Source of the DNA: Holophagales bacterium UBA5704
GTDB lineage: Bacteria > Acidobacteriota > Thermoanaerobaculia > Multivoradales > UBA5704
Direction of reading: 5' to 3'
DNA: 13,360 nt
Assembly (NCBI GenBank): GCA_002420005.1
Contig: DIHE01000077.1
Location: 1 to 13,360, forward strand
Of the stretch, positions 1-8,100 are shown one piece after another (position 1 is the first letter of the stretch; each line of letters begins with the position of its first letter). Position numbers and translations under genes: made by a program. The notes beneath the pieces were generated by a model, which was given only the letters and a program-made list of their open reading frames with translations, made no database searches and was not told the origin of the DNA.

Positions 1-1190
1 GCGCGCTCCGCGGGCTGCGAGGGAAGGTGGGGGGGGAGGGGGGCGAGGGCGCCGCGGTAGCCCCGGCGCACGGCGTCGGCGTCGGGCTTGCGGCGGCGGG
101 CGGGGGCCGGCTCGGCCGGGTGGGCCGCCGGGATCTCGGGCGCCTGGCCGCGCGAGTTGAGGGCGGCCCAGACCGAGCCCCGGGCACCGCCGGGGAAGAG
201 GACGAAGCGGGTGGTCGGTGAAACGGCGTCGCCGCGCGGATCGTCCGCCGCGCGCGGGAGGGCGGCGCGCAGGTCGTACTCCCCCGGTTCGAGCGCCGGT
301 TCGAGCGTCTGCGGCCGGAAGGTGAGCGCGAAGATCTGCAGCCCGTCCGCTCCCTCCCGGCGCTCACCGATCTGCACGGGGAGGTCCGCCACCTTGTCCG
401 CCTGGCGGTAGATCTGGATCCGCAGGCCGTCGCCGTTGCCGGGGAGCCGCCAGCCGGCGACGAGGAGAGACGCTTCCTCGTCCGGGGCCAGGATCGGGCG
501 GGCGGAAGGGGGATCGGCCGGAGTGAGGGCGGCGAGCGGCGAGGGGCCGGCCGGACGCGCGGTGATCCACAGGTCGGGTCCGGGGTCGGCGAAAGCGGGC
601 GGCAGGAGGAGGGCGCCGGTCTTGTCGAACGGCGGGACGGTCAGCGCGAGCGTGCGCAGCCCGAGCTCCCCGGTGGCCATGTTGCGCACCAGGACCCGGA
701 CGCGGTAGGTGTCCGGTGCGAGCGCCAGCTCGCCGACGTAGCGGACGCCGCTCTCGCCGACCCCGGCGCCGAGCTGCTCGAGGTCGATCTCGACGGTGTC
801 CAGGCGCGAGGCGGCCACGCGGTCCCCGGCGGCCAGGGCGTAGAGCGAGATTTCGATGCGGAGAAGAGGGTCCCGCTGGCCGGCCAGCAGGTCGGTGCCG
901 TCGATCTCGACGACGACGGGGACGCGCGCCCGGCCGTCCGGCTCGTCCGCAGGACCGGGGAAGGGGAGGGGGAGTGCCGCGAAGGGGATCGTCCCCCCTT
1001 CCTGGCCGCTCATCAGCAGGGCCGCGCTCTCGACCTTGAGCCCGCCGGTCGGCAGCACCCGTAGCGGGGTGCGGGGCCGGCCTTCGGCGGGCGCCACCAC
1101 CGGGAGAGCCACCAGGCCCGCCAACAGGGCCACGGCGGGCAGGCTCGCGGAAGGGGGACGAAAGAGCGTCGGCACGTCGGCTCCGGGCAT
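1..1190 (-). CDS. Exported protein of unknown function, partial (C-terminus beyond left edge)
   Basis: An uninterrupted minus-strand frame runs from an ATG at 1190-1188 to the window edge (396 codons) without a stop. The N-terminus looks like a signal peptide: a short arginine-containing head, then a hydrophobic stretch around residues 18-33 (AVALLAGLVALPVVAPA), then AEG. Residues of about 40-200 read as beta-rich segments (for example VPVVVEIDGTDLLAGQ, YVGELALAPDTYRVRVLVRN), like the Ig-like or beta-sandwich parts of secreted acidobacterial proteins. From about residue 355 it becomes Pro/Ala/Arg-rich and may be a linker to a domain outside the window. I do not recognise a named family. The ATG was chosen because an extended -10-like TGCTACCAT ends 17 bases upstream and an upstream in-frame TAA closes the frame. 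There is no clear Shine-Dalgarno, so the leader would be very short. It is divergent from the metalloprotease, 92 bases away. Confidence 0.72.
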   Translation of the reverse strand, partial: MPGADVPTLFRPPSASLPAVALLAGLVALPVVAPAEGRPRTPLRVLPTGGLKVESAALLMSGQEGGTIPFAALPLPFPGPADEPDGRARVPVVVEIDGTDLLAGQRDPLLRIEISLYALAAGDRVAASRLDTVEIDLEQLGAGVGESGVRYVGELALAPDTYRVRVLVRNMATGELGLRTLALTVPPFDKTGALLLPPAFADPGPDLWITARPAGPSPLAALTPADPPSARPILAPDEEASLLVAGWRLPGNGDGLRIQIYRQADKVADLPVQIGERREGADGLQIFALTFRPQTLEPALEPGEYDLRAALPRAADDPRGDAVSPTTRFVLFPGGARGSVWAALNSRGQAPEIPAAHPAEPAPARRRKPDADAVRRGYRGALAPLPPHLPSQPAER

Positions 1191-1207
1191 CGGCTGCGGC
1201 TGAAGCG

Positions 1208-1216
1208 ATGGTAGCA
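1208..1216 (-). promoter_or_regulatory. Extended -10 promoter-like site for the left-edge gene
   Basis: Read on the minus strand this is TGCTACCAT: a TG-n extension followed by the hexamer TACCAT. It ends 17 bases before the ATG at 1190, so transcription would start about 10 bases before the gene. No -35 consensus is seen. It matches the GCTAnnnT pattern before other genes in this window. Confidence 0.4.
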
Positions 1217-1236
1217 CGGGCTTTTAGCCATGTCTT

Positions 1237-1245
1237 TGCTAGAAT
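1237..1245 (+). promoter_or_regulatory. Extended -10 promoter-like site for the metalloprotease gene
   Basis: TGCTAGAAT: a TG-n extension plus TAGAAT, 37 bases before the ATG at 1283, leaving room for a leader of about 30 bases with a good ribosome-binding site. No -35 consensus is seen. It lies 20 bases from the oppositely directed site at 1208-1216, so the two genes share a compact divergent control region. Confidence 0.5.
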
Positions 1246-1282
1246 GTTCGGACGTCGATCGATCTGGAAAGGAGCACCTCTG

Positions 1283-3244
1283 ATGTTCATCCGCCGTCCG
1301 GTTTTCATCGTCCTGTTGACAGCTCTCGCCTGCGGGGTTGGTGGACCTGCGGTGGCGGCCGGGACCCCGCTGTTGCGGCTGGTCCATGCGCCGTCGTCCG
1401 CCATTCCCGAGGAGCTTGCGGCGTCGCCGTCCGTGGCGCCGGTTCGTCTGAGCTTCGCGGCCCTGGAGGACGTGGATGCGCGTCGCCTCGACCTGCCCCT
1501 CCCCGACGGCCGCGTGCTGCGCGTCGAGCGCACCGACGTCGAGAAGCGGGGCCGCCGCGACTATGCCTGGCGCGGCCGGATGCGCAACGCCCGGGGCGAG
1601 GTGAACGGCTCGGTCACCCTGACCGTCTGGAAAGACATGTTGCAGGGCCGGATCGTGACCCCCGGCAAGGTGTGGACCATCGTTCCGGCGGCCGGCCGGC
1701 ACTGGATCGCCGAGGCGGTCGAGTCGGATCTCCCGTGCGGCACCAACGAACGTTCGGAGGTCGCCTCCCTGGCTCTGGATCGCCACCTGGCCGAAACCTG
1801 GAGCGCGCGGGCCGCGGACCTGGGCGAGGTGGCGGCGGACGGCTTCACCCGCCTGCGCCTGGTGATCGTCTACCCGAAGGCCTCGACCCTGGGCGACGCC
1901 AACCGGCTGTTGCTGCAGGTCCGCAATGCCGTCGATGCCGGCAACACGGCGCTGGCCAACGGCGGCATCAACGCCCGCGTGGAGCTGGTCGCCACCCGCG
2001 AGGTGGGCCACACGGAGAGCGCGGATCCGGTGGACGACCTGATCTATCTCTATGAGGACCCGGCGATGGTGGCGCTGCGCAAGCAGGCGAAGGCGCCGCT
2101 GATCGGCATCATCACCCTCAATTCCACCGTCTGTGGCATCGCGAACGTGATGGATCGGGACGAGTTCGAAGGGCGTGCCGCGCCGCTCGGCGTGTCGCTC
2201 ACCCGCCGGTCCTGCCTGAACGACCAGACGCTGATGCACGAGCTGGGGCACAACCTGGGAGCCCACCACGATCCGTCGAACGGCCCGCCGCCGAGCCAGG
2301 CCCTGGTTCCGTACTCGTTCGGCCACTTTGTCCTCGACAACTTCCGGACCATCATGTCCTACAGCACGGAATGTGGTGGCAACCTCGGCTGCCCGCGCGC
2401 CGACGAGTTCTCCAATCCGGATCGGACGTTCAACGGCAAACCGGTGGGCATCGCCAATGAGCGCGACAACGTGCGGCTCCTGCATCAGACCCACTCCCGC
2501 TACGCGGTGAGCGCGACGCCGGGCACGGTCTGCAAGGCCGGCGCCGACCGCCTCTGCCTGCTGCGCAAGCGGTTCCAGGTGGAGCTCACCTGGGACAACC
2601 AGTTCAACGGCACCTCCGGTGTCGGCCGGTCGCTCGCGCGCACCGACTCCGCCGGCTTCTTCAGCTTCGGCGATCCGTCGAACCTGGAGCTGATGGTCAA
2701 GCTGCTCGACTTCGGCGACGTGGTGAAGGTCTTCTGGGGCCAGCTCACCAACCTCAAGTACCGGCTGATCATCTCCGACCTGAAGACCGGCAGGGTGAAG
2801 ACCTACCAGAACACAGCGGGGGAGTGCGGCGGCATCGACCAGGGTGCCTTCCCGGGCGGCAACGGTCTCGACCTCCTGGCGCCGAGCGTGCCGGCCCCCG
2901 GCCTGCACAAGGCGGCGGCGTGCAAGACGAGCGGCAAGGAGCTCTGCCTGGACGACCGCTTCACCGTGAGCGTCACCTGGCGCAATCCAGGCAGCGGCGC
3001 ACAGGGAGAGGGTTTTGCCGTGCCGTTCTCGAAGCTGACCGGCGCCTTCCATTTCGGCGAGGCTGCAAACCTGGAGCTGATGGCGAAGATCATCGACCAG
3101 GGCGAGCGCATCGACTTCTTCTACGGCGCCCTCTCCGACTTCGAGTACACGATCACCGTGACCGACACCCTGACCGGGCAGGTCAAGACCTACCGCAATG
3201 CGGCCGGGAAGTACTGCGGCGGGCAGGAGGTGGATGCGTTCTAG
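1283..3244 (+). CDS. Secreted zinc metalloprotease (metzincin, reprolysin/M12B-like) with two tandem C-terminal domains
   Basis: A 653-residue preproprotein, predicted to hydrolyse peptide bonds outside the cytoplasm. Residues 1 to about 23 are a typical signal peptide (MFIRRP, hydrophobic core, cleavage near AVA-AG). Residues of about 24-180 resemble the propeptide of bacterial reprolysin-like enzymes. Cys152 in ESDLPCGTNE could act as a cysteine switch, but this is a guess. The catalytic domain spans about 185-400. It holds the complete zinc motif HELGHNLGAHHD (His319, Glu320, His323, Gly326, His329, Asp330) and a Met-turn, IMSYS, at Met358. Two related domains of about 105 residues follow, at about 417-530 and 547-653. 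Each opens with C-x(5-7)-LCL and RF-x-V-x-x-W and ends with TG-x-VKTY-x-N, a CGG and an AF. The ATG at 1283 was preferred to upstream starts because AAAGGAG at 1268-1274 sits 8 bases before it and the signal peptide begins there. Substrates are unknown. Confidence 0.9.
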   Translation: MFIRRPVFIVLLTALACGVGGPAVAAGTPLLRLVHAPSSAIPEELAASPSVAPVRLSFAALEDVDARRLDLPLPDGRVLRVERTDVEKRGRRDYAWRGRMRNARGEVNGSVTLTVWKDMLQGRIVTPGKVWTIVPAAGRHWIAEAVESDLPCGTNERSEVASLALDRHLAETWSARAADLGEVAADGFTRLRLVIVYPKASTLGDANRLLLQVRNAVDAGNTALANGGINARVELVATREVGHTESADPVDDLIYLYEDPAMVALRKQAKAPLIGIITLNSTVCGIANVMDRDEFEGRAAPLGVSLTRRSCLNDQTLMHELGHNLGAHHDPSNGPPPSQALVPYSFGHFVLDNFRTIMSYSTECGGNLGCPRADEFSNPDRTFNGKPVGIANERDNVRLLHQTHSRYAVSATPGTVCKAGADRLCLLRKRFQVELTWDNQFNGTSGVGRSLARTDSAGFFSFGDPSNLELMVKLLDFGDVVKVFWGQLTNLKYRLIISDLKTGRVKTYQNTAGECGGIDQGAFPGGNGLDLLAPSVPAPGLHKAAACKTSGKELCLDDRFTVSVTWRNPGSGAQGEGFAVPFSKLTGAFHFGEAANLELMAKIIDQGERIDFFYGALSDFEYTITVTDTLTGQVKTYRNAAGKYCGGQEVDAF

Positions 3245-3291
3245 GAGAGGGTGATGGCCAAGGACCCCAAGGTCGCCTAGGACGAAGGCAC

Positions 3292-3327
3292 CCGTCCTTG
3301 AGGTCTCTGTCGTCCTTGACGTCCTTG
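3292..3327. repeat. Four 9-bp tandem units in the convergent gap
   Basis: Four abutting 9-base units: CCGTCCTTG, AGGTCTCTG, TCGTCCTTG, ACGTCCTTG. On the other strand the core is CAAGGACGN. The second unit is diverged. GTCCTTGGC at 3321-3329 is also the exact reverse complement of GCCAAGGAC at 3257-3265, so a hairpin with a 55-base loop is possible. No oligo-T tract supports a classical intrinsic terminator. Confidence 0.7.
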
Positions 3328-3356
3328 GCTTTTACCGGCTTTTACCGGCTTTTACT
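3327..3356. repeat. Three 10-bp tandem units overlapping the end of the VWFA gene
   Basis: GGCTTTTACC, GGCTTTTACC, GGCTTTTACT in direct succession, starting where the 9-base array ends. The last unit includes the TAA stop of the minus-strand gene at 3352-3354. On the minus strand, units one and two follow the stop, so the array is transcribed as its early 3' UTR. With the neighbouring array this fills most of the 107-base convergent gap. Confidence 0.75.
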
Positions 3357-5070
3357 GCCCCGGCCTGTGCTTCACCGCGACCGCCGCATCGGCATTGCCC
3401 AGCTCGTCGCGCATCGCGACGGCGATCGTGTGGGCGTCGTCGCGCAGCCGCAGCGTGGTCTTGTAGGCCGCGGTCTGGCCGAGAACGGTGAGGAGCTGGT
3501 CGTTGGGGACGCGGACGGGGACCACGATCGCCTGGATCGGCGAGGTCCGTCCGCGGCTGTCGCGGGCTCCGACGTAGAGGGTGACCCGCCCCTCGTGAAA
3601 GCTCTCCTTGGGCAGGAGGACGAGCTTGGCCAGGGGGAATTTCACCAGCACATCCACCAGGAACTGATCCTTGTCGCGCGTCTCGCCGGTGCATTCCACC
3701 GCCAGCTCCAGCGGGTTGGCGCCGGGGTCGAGCACCAGGGCGGCGAGGGTGCGGCCGCTCATCCGCTCCTGGTTGGTGGTGTCGCGCCGCCCGGCGCGGC
3801 TGCGCACCTGGAGGTCCTGCCGGCCGCGCACCCGGACCTCGAGCTTGCGGTTCTTGCCGTCGCGCCGCCGCTCCGGAACGTAGCCCAGCGAATAGTAGAC
3901 GTCGAAGTCCTCCCGCATGCGGCCGAACAGCGCACCGGGATTCGGCAGGTCGACGGCGGAGAGGCCGCCGGTGCCGCCGGCCAGGGTGTCCAGGGAGGCC
4001 CGGAGGTTCGCCTTCTCCAGCGCCTCCAGGGTGCTCCCCCAGCTGGCGGAGAAGCTCGCCGCGGCGGAGACTCCGGCGAGCTCCTCGGTGGTGCCGGCGG
4101 TGTAGAAGGTCACCCGGTTCGCGTTGGCGGTGTCGGCCAGGTCCTGGACCTCGCGCGTCAGGTCGTCCCGCCGGCCGTCGAAGATGGACGAGTGGATCTC
4201 GAAGCCGCGGGTGCGGGCGGCGGCTCCGAATTTGCTCTCCCAGGCCTGGAACAGGGCCTCGCCGGGGCGCACCGAGAGGCCGCCTCCGAGGTAGAGCACC
4301 GCCTTGCGGCCGGGCAGGCCGGAGAGGGAGGCCACGAAGTCCGCCACCGCGCCGAGCCCCGCCCGCGATTCGATCGCGCGCTCCGCGGCGTAGGACTTGA
4401 GGTCCTCGTAGACCTGCTGGACGATGGCCACCTGCATCGCGGCGCCGGGATCCCCGGGCATCGGCAACCCGATGCTCTCGATGCGGGAGAGCAGCTCCCG
4501 CTTCGCCGCCACGCGCAGGAGACCTTGCGGAGCGCCCAGGGCCGCCGTCTGCAAAGCGGCGCGCAGAGCCTCCGGATCGGAGGTGAGGCCCTGGGTCACC
4601 CGCAGGGTGCCGCCCTCGACCACCGCCACCAGGGCGCGGTCGTCCGCCCGGAGGTGGGGGAGGACGTCGGCTTCGACCGCCTGGATCAGGCGGTTGCGGC
4701 TCTGCGGGGTGAGCGTGAGGTCGTCGAGGACGAGGGCGAGATGGAGCCGCTGGTCGGCGCCGGCCACCGCCGCCGCCGGCTCGGCCCCCGGCACGTCCTG
4801 GGTGCCACCGCCCACCGCGAAGAAATTCGTCAGCTCGACCGGCCGGCCGTCTTCCAGGAGCTCGAAGTCGTCGCGGGTCAGGCCGGTGACCCGCTTCCCG
4901 TCGCGGCCGGTGACGTAGACCTCGACGTTGACCACCTGGACGTCGATCGACTCGAAGAAGGTCTCTTCCCGGGACTCGGCGGCTTCGGCAGGCACAGGGG
5001 GCTGCGGCGCGGCGGCGGCGGGCGATGCGCAGAGGACGAGAAGGGTGGGGACGAGGACGTGGCGGATCAT
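3352..5070 (-). CDS. VWFA-related acidobacterial-type exported protein
   Basis: A 572-residue protein with a signal peptide at about 1-21 (MIRHVLVPTLLVLC, then ASPAAAA). Residues of about 45-75 hold VNVEVYVTGRDGKRVTGL followed by the DFELLEDG turn. This N-terminal block and the VYYSLGYVPE segment near residues 391-400 are hallmarks of the VWFA-related acidobacterial family (TIGR03436 type, recalled and not searched). The von Willebrand A-like fold begins near residue 108 with LHLALVLDDLTLTP. The usual DxSxS metal-binding motif is not intact there. The C-terminal 150 residues form a separate beta-rich region. The molecular role is unknown, though secreted adhesion or protein-binding functions are usually supposed. 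The ATG at 5070 is set by GGAGGGAG (reverse complement of 5075-5082), four bases away, and by the signal peptide. Longer in-frame extensions run through kinase 1 and are not credible. Confidence 0.88.
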   Translation of the reverse strand: MIRHVLVPTLLVLCASPAAAAPQPPVPAEAAESREETFFESIDVQVVNVEVYVTGRDGKRVTGLTRDDFELLEDGRPVELTNFFAVGGGTQDVPGAEPAAAVAGADQRLHLALVLDDLTLTPQSRNRLIQAVEADVLPHLRADDRALVAVVEGGTLRVTQGLTSDPEALRAALQTAALGAPQGLLRVAAKRELLSRIESIGLPMPGDPGAAMQVAIVQQVYEDLKSYAAERAIESRAGLGAVADFVASLSGLPGRKAVLYLGGGLSVRPGEALFQAWESKFGAAARTRGFEIHSSIFDGRRDDLTREVQDLADTANANRVTFYTAGTTEELAGVSAAASFSASWGSTLEALEKANLRASLDTLAGGTGGLSAVDLPNPGALFGRMREDFDVYYSLGYVPERRRDGKNRKLEVRVRGRQDLQVRSRAGRRDTTNQERMSGRTLAALVLDPGANPLELAVECTGETRDKDQFLVDVLVKFPLAKLVLLPKESFHEGRVTLYVGARDSRGRTSPIQAIVVPVRVPNDQLLTVLGQTAAYKTTLRLRDDAHTIAVAMRDELGNADAAVAVKHRPGQ

Positions 5071-5111
5071 TGCGCTCCCTCCGGACCTGCCCGACGTGAT
5101 CGATGCGATCC

Positions 5112-5120
5112 ATCGTAGCA
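5112..5120 (-). promoter_or_regulatory. Extended -10 promoter-like site for the VWFA gene
   Basis: On the minus strand this reads TGCTACGAT, a TG-n extension plus TACGAT, 41 bases before the ATG. A 13-base inverted repeat, GATCG-ATG-CGATC (5098-5110), lies just downstream, over the expected start of transcription, and could be an operator. The arms are only 5 bases, so this is weak. Confidence 0.45.
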
Positions 5121-5142
5121 TGGCGTCCGATGCCGGAGCGTC

Positions 5143-5151
5143 TGCTATAGT
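5143..5151 (+). promoter_or_regulatory. Extended -10 promoter-like site for kinase 1
   Basis: TGCTATAGT is an extended -10 with hexamer TATAGT close to consensus, 29 bases before the TTG start at 5181. No -35 consensus is visible. It is back to back with the VWFA promoter site, with 22 bases between them. Confidence 0.55.
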
Positions 5152-5168
5152 CTGCCCGGTTCCCACAC

Positions 5169-5174
5169 GGAAGG
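5169..5174 (+). promoter_or_regulatory. Ribosome-binding site that fixes the TTG start of kinase 1
   Basis: GGAAGG followed by six bases and TTG at 5181. No ATG or GTG start fits the N-terminus. Kinase 2 starts with the same TTGATCGG sequence, and both proteins begin with an LIGG segment, which supports this choice. Confidence 0.7.
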
Positions 5175-5180
5175 TCTCCT

Positions 5181-8100
5181 TTGATCGGCGGCGCCCTCTC
5201 ACATTACGAGCTCCTCGAAACCCTCGCGGAGGGAACGGACTCTGTCTGGCAGGCGCGGGACACGCGCAGCGGGCGCCTCGTCCGTCTGCGGACGTTTCCG
5301 CGGGGAGCGGCCACCGACCTCGCCGCGGCCGGCGTGGCGCGCGGTCTCGTGCATCCCAATCTCTCGGCTCTCGAGGAGGTCGGCGAGGCCGGCGGGCTGG
5401 TCTTCGCGGCGTGGAGCTGGAGCGCCGGCGAGACCTTGGCTGAGCGCCTCGCACGCGGCCCGTTCCATCTCGAAGACGTGGCCGATCTGGCGGCGCAGGT
5501 GGCTTCCGCGCTCGCCGCCGCCCACCTGCGGGGCCTCCTGCACCGCCGTCTGGAGCCGGCGAGCGTGCTGCTCGCCGAAGGGGGCTGGGCCAAGGTTCTC
5601 GACCTCGGCCTGGCCGACCTTGCCGGAGCCGAGGTGAATGGCTCGCCTTGGCGGGCTCCCGAGCAGCGGCGCGGCGAGCCGGGGGATGCGCGCACCGACG
5701 TCTGGGCGGTGGGCGCCTTGCTGCATGCCCTGCTGACCGGCCTGCCGCCGGGCGCCGAAGGCTTCGCCCTGCCTGCCGCCGCAGAGGCCCCGCAGAGCCT
5801 GGCGGACGAGCTGCGCCGGCTGCTGGCGAAGACCTTGCAGCCGGTTCCGGCGGATCGGCCGGCGGAGATGGCGGACCTCCTCCTCGAGCTGCAGGCCCTC
5901 GCCGGCACCGGTGCGCTGCGCCGCCGCAGCCCGGCCGGCGCCGGCTCCGCCACCCGCCCACGGGTGGCCGCGCGCCCGGCGGCCACTCCGGCGGGCGGCG
6001 CGCGCCGTCCGGCCGGCCTGATCGGCCGCGTGGTCGACCACTATGAGATCCGCGAGCCGCTCGGCGGCGGCGGCATGGGGGTCGTCTACAAGGCGGAGGA
6101 CACCCGCCTTCAGCGCACCGTGGCCCTCAAGTTCCTGCCGCCGGAGCTGACCCGCGATCCGGTGGCCAAGGCGCGCTTCCTCCAGGAGGCGCGGGCGGCG
6201 TCGGCCCTCGACCATCCGAACATCTGCACCATCCACGAAGTCGCGGAGACCGAGGACGGCCAGCTCTTCCTGGCCATGACCTGCTACGAGGGGGAGACCC
6301 TCAAGAAGAAGATCGAGCGCGGACCCCTGGTGATCGAAGAGGCCGTGGACGTCGCCCGCCAGATCGCCGCCGGCCTCTCCAAGGCGCACCGGCTGGGCAT
6401 CGTGCACCGCGACATCAAGCCGGCGAACGTCATGGTCACCGACGACGGGATCGTGAAGATCCTCGACTTCGGTCTCGCCAAGCTGGCGGGGGCCGCCGGG
6501 CTCACCCGCGCCGGTTTCTGCCTGGGGACACCCGCCTACATGTCCCCCGAGCAGGCGCGCGGCGAGGTCGACCAGCGCACCGACCTCTGGTCGCTCGGCG
6601 TGGTGCTCTACGAGATGCTCTGCGGCGTGGCACCGTTCGGCGGTGACACCGACCAGGCGATCATCTACGCCCTGCTGACCGAGGAGCCGAAGCCGGTGCG
6701 CGAGCGGCGCCCGGAGGTCCCGGAGGAGCTGGAGAGGATCCTCGGGGGCCTGCTCGCCAAGGACCCCGCCGACCGCTATCCCACCGTGGAGGTCGCCCTG
6801 GCCGATCTCAAGGTTCTGGCCGGCTCCACGGCCGGAGCCACCATCCCCTCCATGGCATTGCAACGGCGTCCCGGCCTTCCTCTCTGGGCGCGGATCACGG
6901 CCGGTGCCGCCGCGGTGGGGATCCTGGGTCTGTCCGCCTGGTTGCTGCTGCGGACACCGCCCCCTCTGCGTCTGAAATTCGAGCTCCTGACCGATCTGGA
7001 GGGGCGCGAGTCGTTTCCCAGCCTGTCGCCCGACGGTCTCAACTTCCTCTATGCGCAGAACACCCCGCTCGGAGGCATCGACATCCTCCGGCAGCGGGTG
7101 GGCGGCGGCAACCCGATGAACCTCACCCGGACCCCCGGCGACGACACCCAGCCCGCCTTCTCGCCGGACGGCCTGCAGATCGCCTTCCGCTCCGAGCGCG
7201 ACGGCGGCGGCCTCTTCGTCATGGGGGCGACCGGGGAGTCGCCGATCCGCCTGACCGCGGCGGGGTACAACCCGGCCTGGTCGCCGGACGGCCAGCACAT
7301 CGTCTATGCCACCGAAGGGGTGTTCGATCCGACGCGGCGCAGCTCGCGCAGCGAGCTGTGGAGCCTGCGCCTCTCCGACCGGAAGGCGCGGCGGATCTCG
7401 GAGGGCGACGCGGTGCAGCCGAGCTGGTCGCCGAGCGGCCGCCGCATCGCCTACTGGGGCCTCGTCGAAGGGACGGCGAAGCGGGTCATCTGGACCATCC
7501 CGGCGGAAGGCGGCGAGGCGGTGCGCGTCACGCCGGACGACGACTTCTACTACTGGAATCCGGTGTGGTCGCCGGACGGTGAGCATCTCTACTTCATCAG
7601 CAACCGCGGCGGCAGCATGACCCTCTGGCGGGTCGCGATCAGCGAGCGCACCGGCAAGCCGCGCGGCGAGCCGGAGGCGTTCACCACTCCGGCGCAATCG
7701 AGCGGCTTCCTCTCCGTCTCCGCCGACGGCCGCCACATCGCCTACGCCACCGACGACAGCCGCAACAACCTGGAGCGGGTCGTCTTCGACCCGGTGGCCG
7801 GCGAGGTGCACGGCGAGCCCTTGCCGGTGACCCAGGGCTCGCGGGCGGTGCGCGACGGCGACGTTTCACCGGACGGCGCCTGGGTCACCTACGACGTGGC
7901 CGGGCAACAGGAGGACCTCTTCCTGGTCGCCGCCTCCGGGGGGCCGGCGCGCCAGCTCACCGACGACGTGTTCAAGGACCGCAATCCGCGCTGGTCGCCG
8001 GATGGCACGCGCATCCTCTTCTACTCGAACCGGGGAGGAAAATACGAAGCCTGGACCATCTTCCCCGACGGCAGCGGTCTCGAGCGGCTCGCCGCGGTGC

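Noticed and set aside
1013..3052. Long minus-strand open frame (about 679 codons) opposite the metalloprotease
   Set aside because: It is antisense to a gene with intact catalytic motifs. The composition is typical of a GC-rich shadow frame, and it shows no recognisable domain.
3245..3351. Classical intrinsic terminator in the convergent gap
   Set aside because: The inverted repeat has a 55-base loop and no oligo-T run follows it, so the usual criteria are not met.
5098..5110. GATCG-ATG-CGATC as an operator between the VWFA and kinase 1 promoters
   Set aside because: The arms are only five bases and the sequence is not repeated at other promoters in full form, so it is noted in the promoter entry but not called as a site.
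2824..5118. Plus-strand open frame of about 764 codons across the protease end and the VWFA gene
   Set aside because: It crosses the convergent gap and runs antisense to the VWFA protein, with no start signals or domain features.
5199..7811. Minus-strand open frame of about 870 codons opposite kinase 1
   Set aside because: The plus strand encodes unmistakable kinase and propeller motifs. The antisense frame is rich in His, Arg and Ala, as expected for a shadow.
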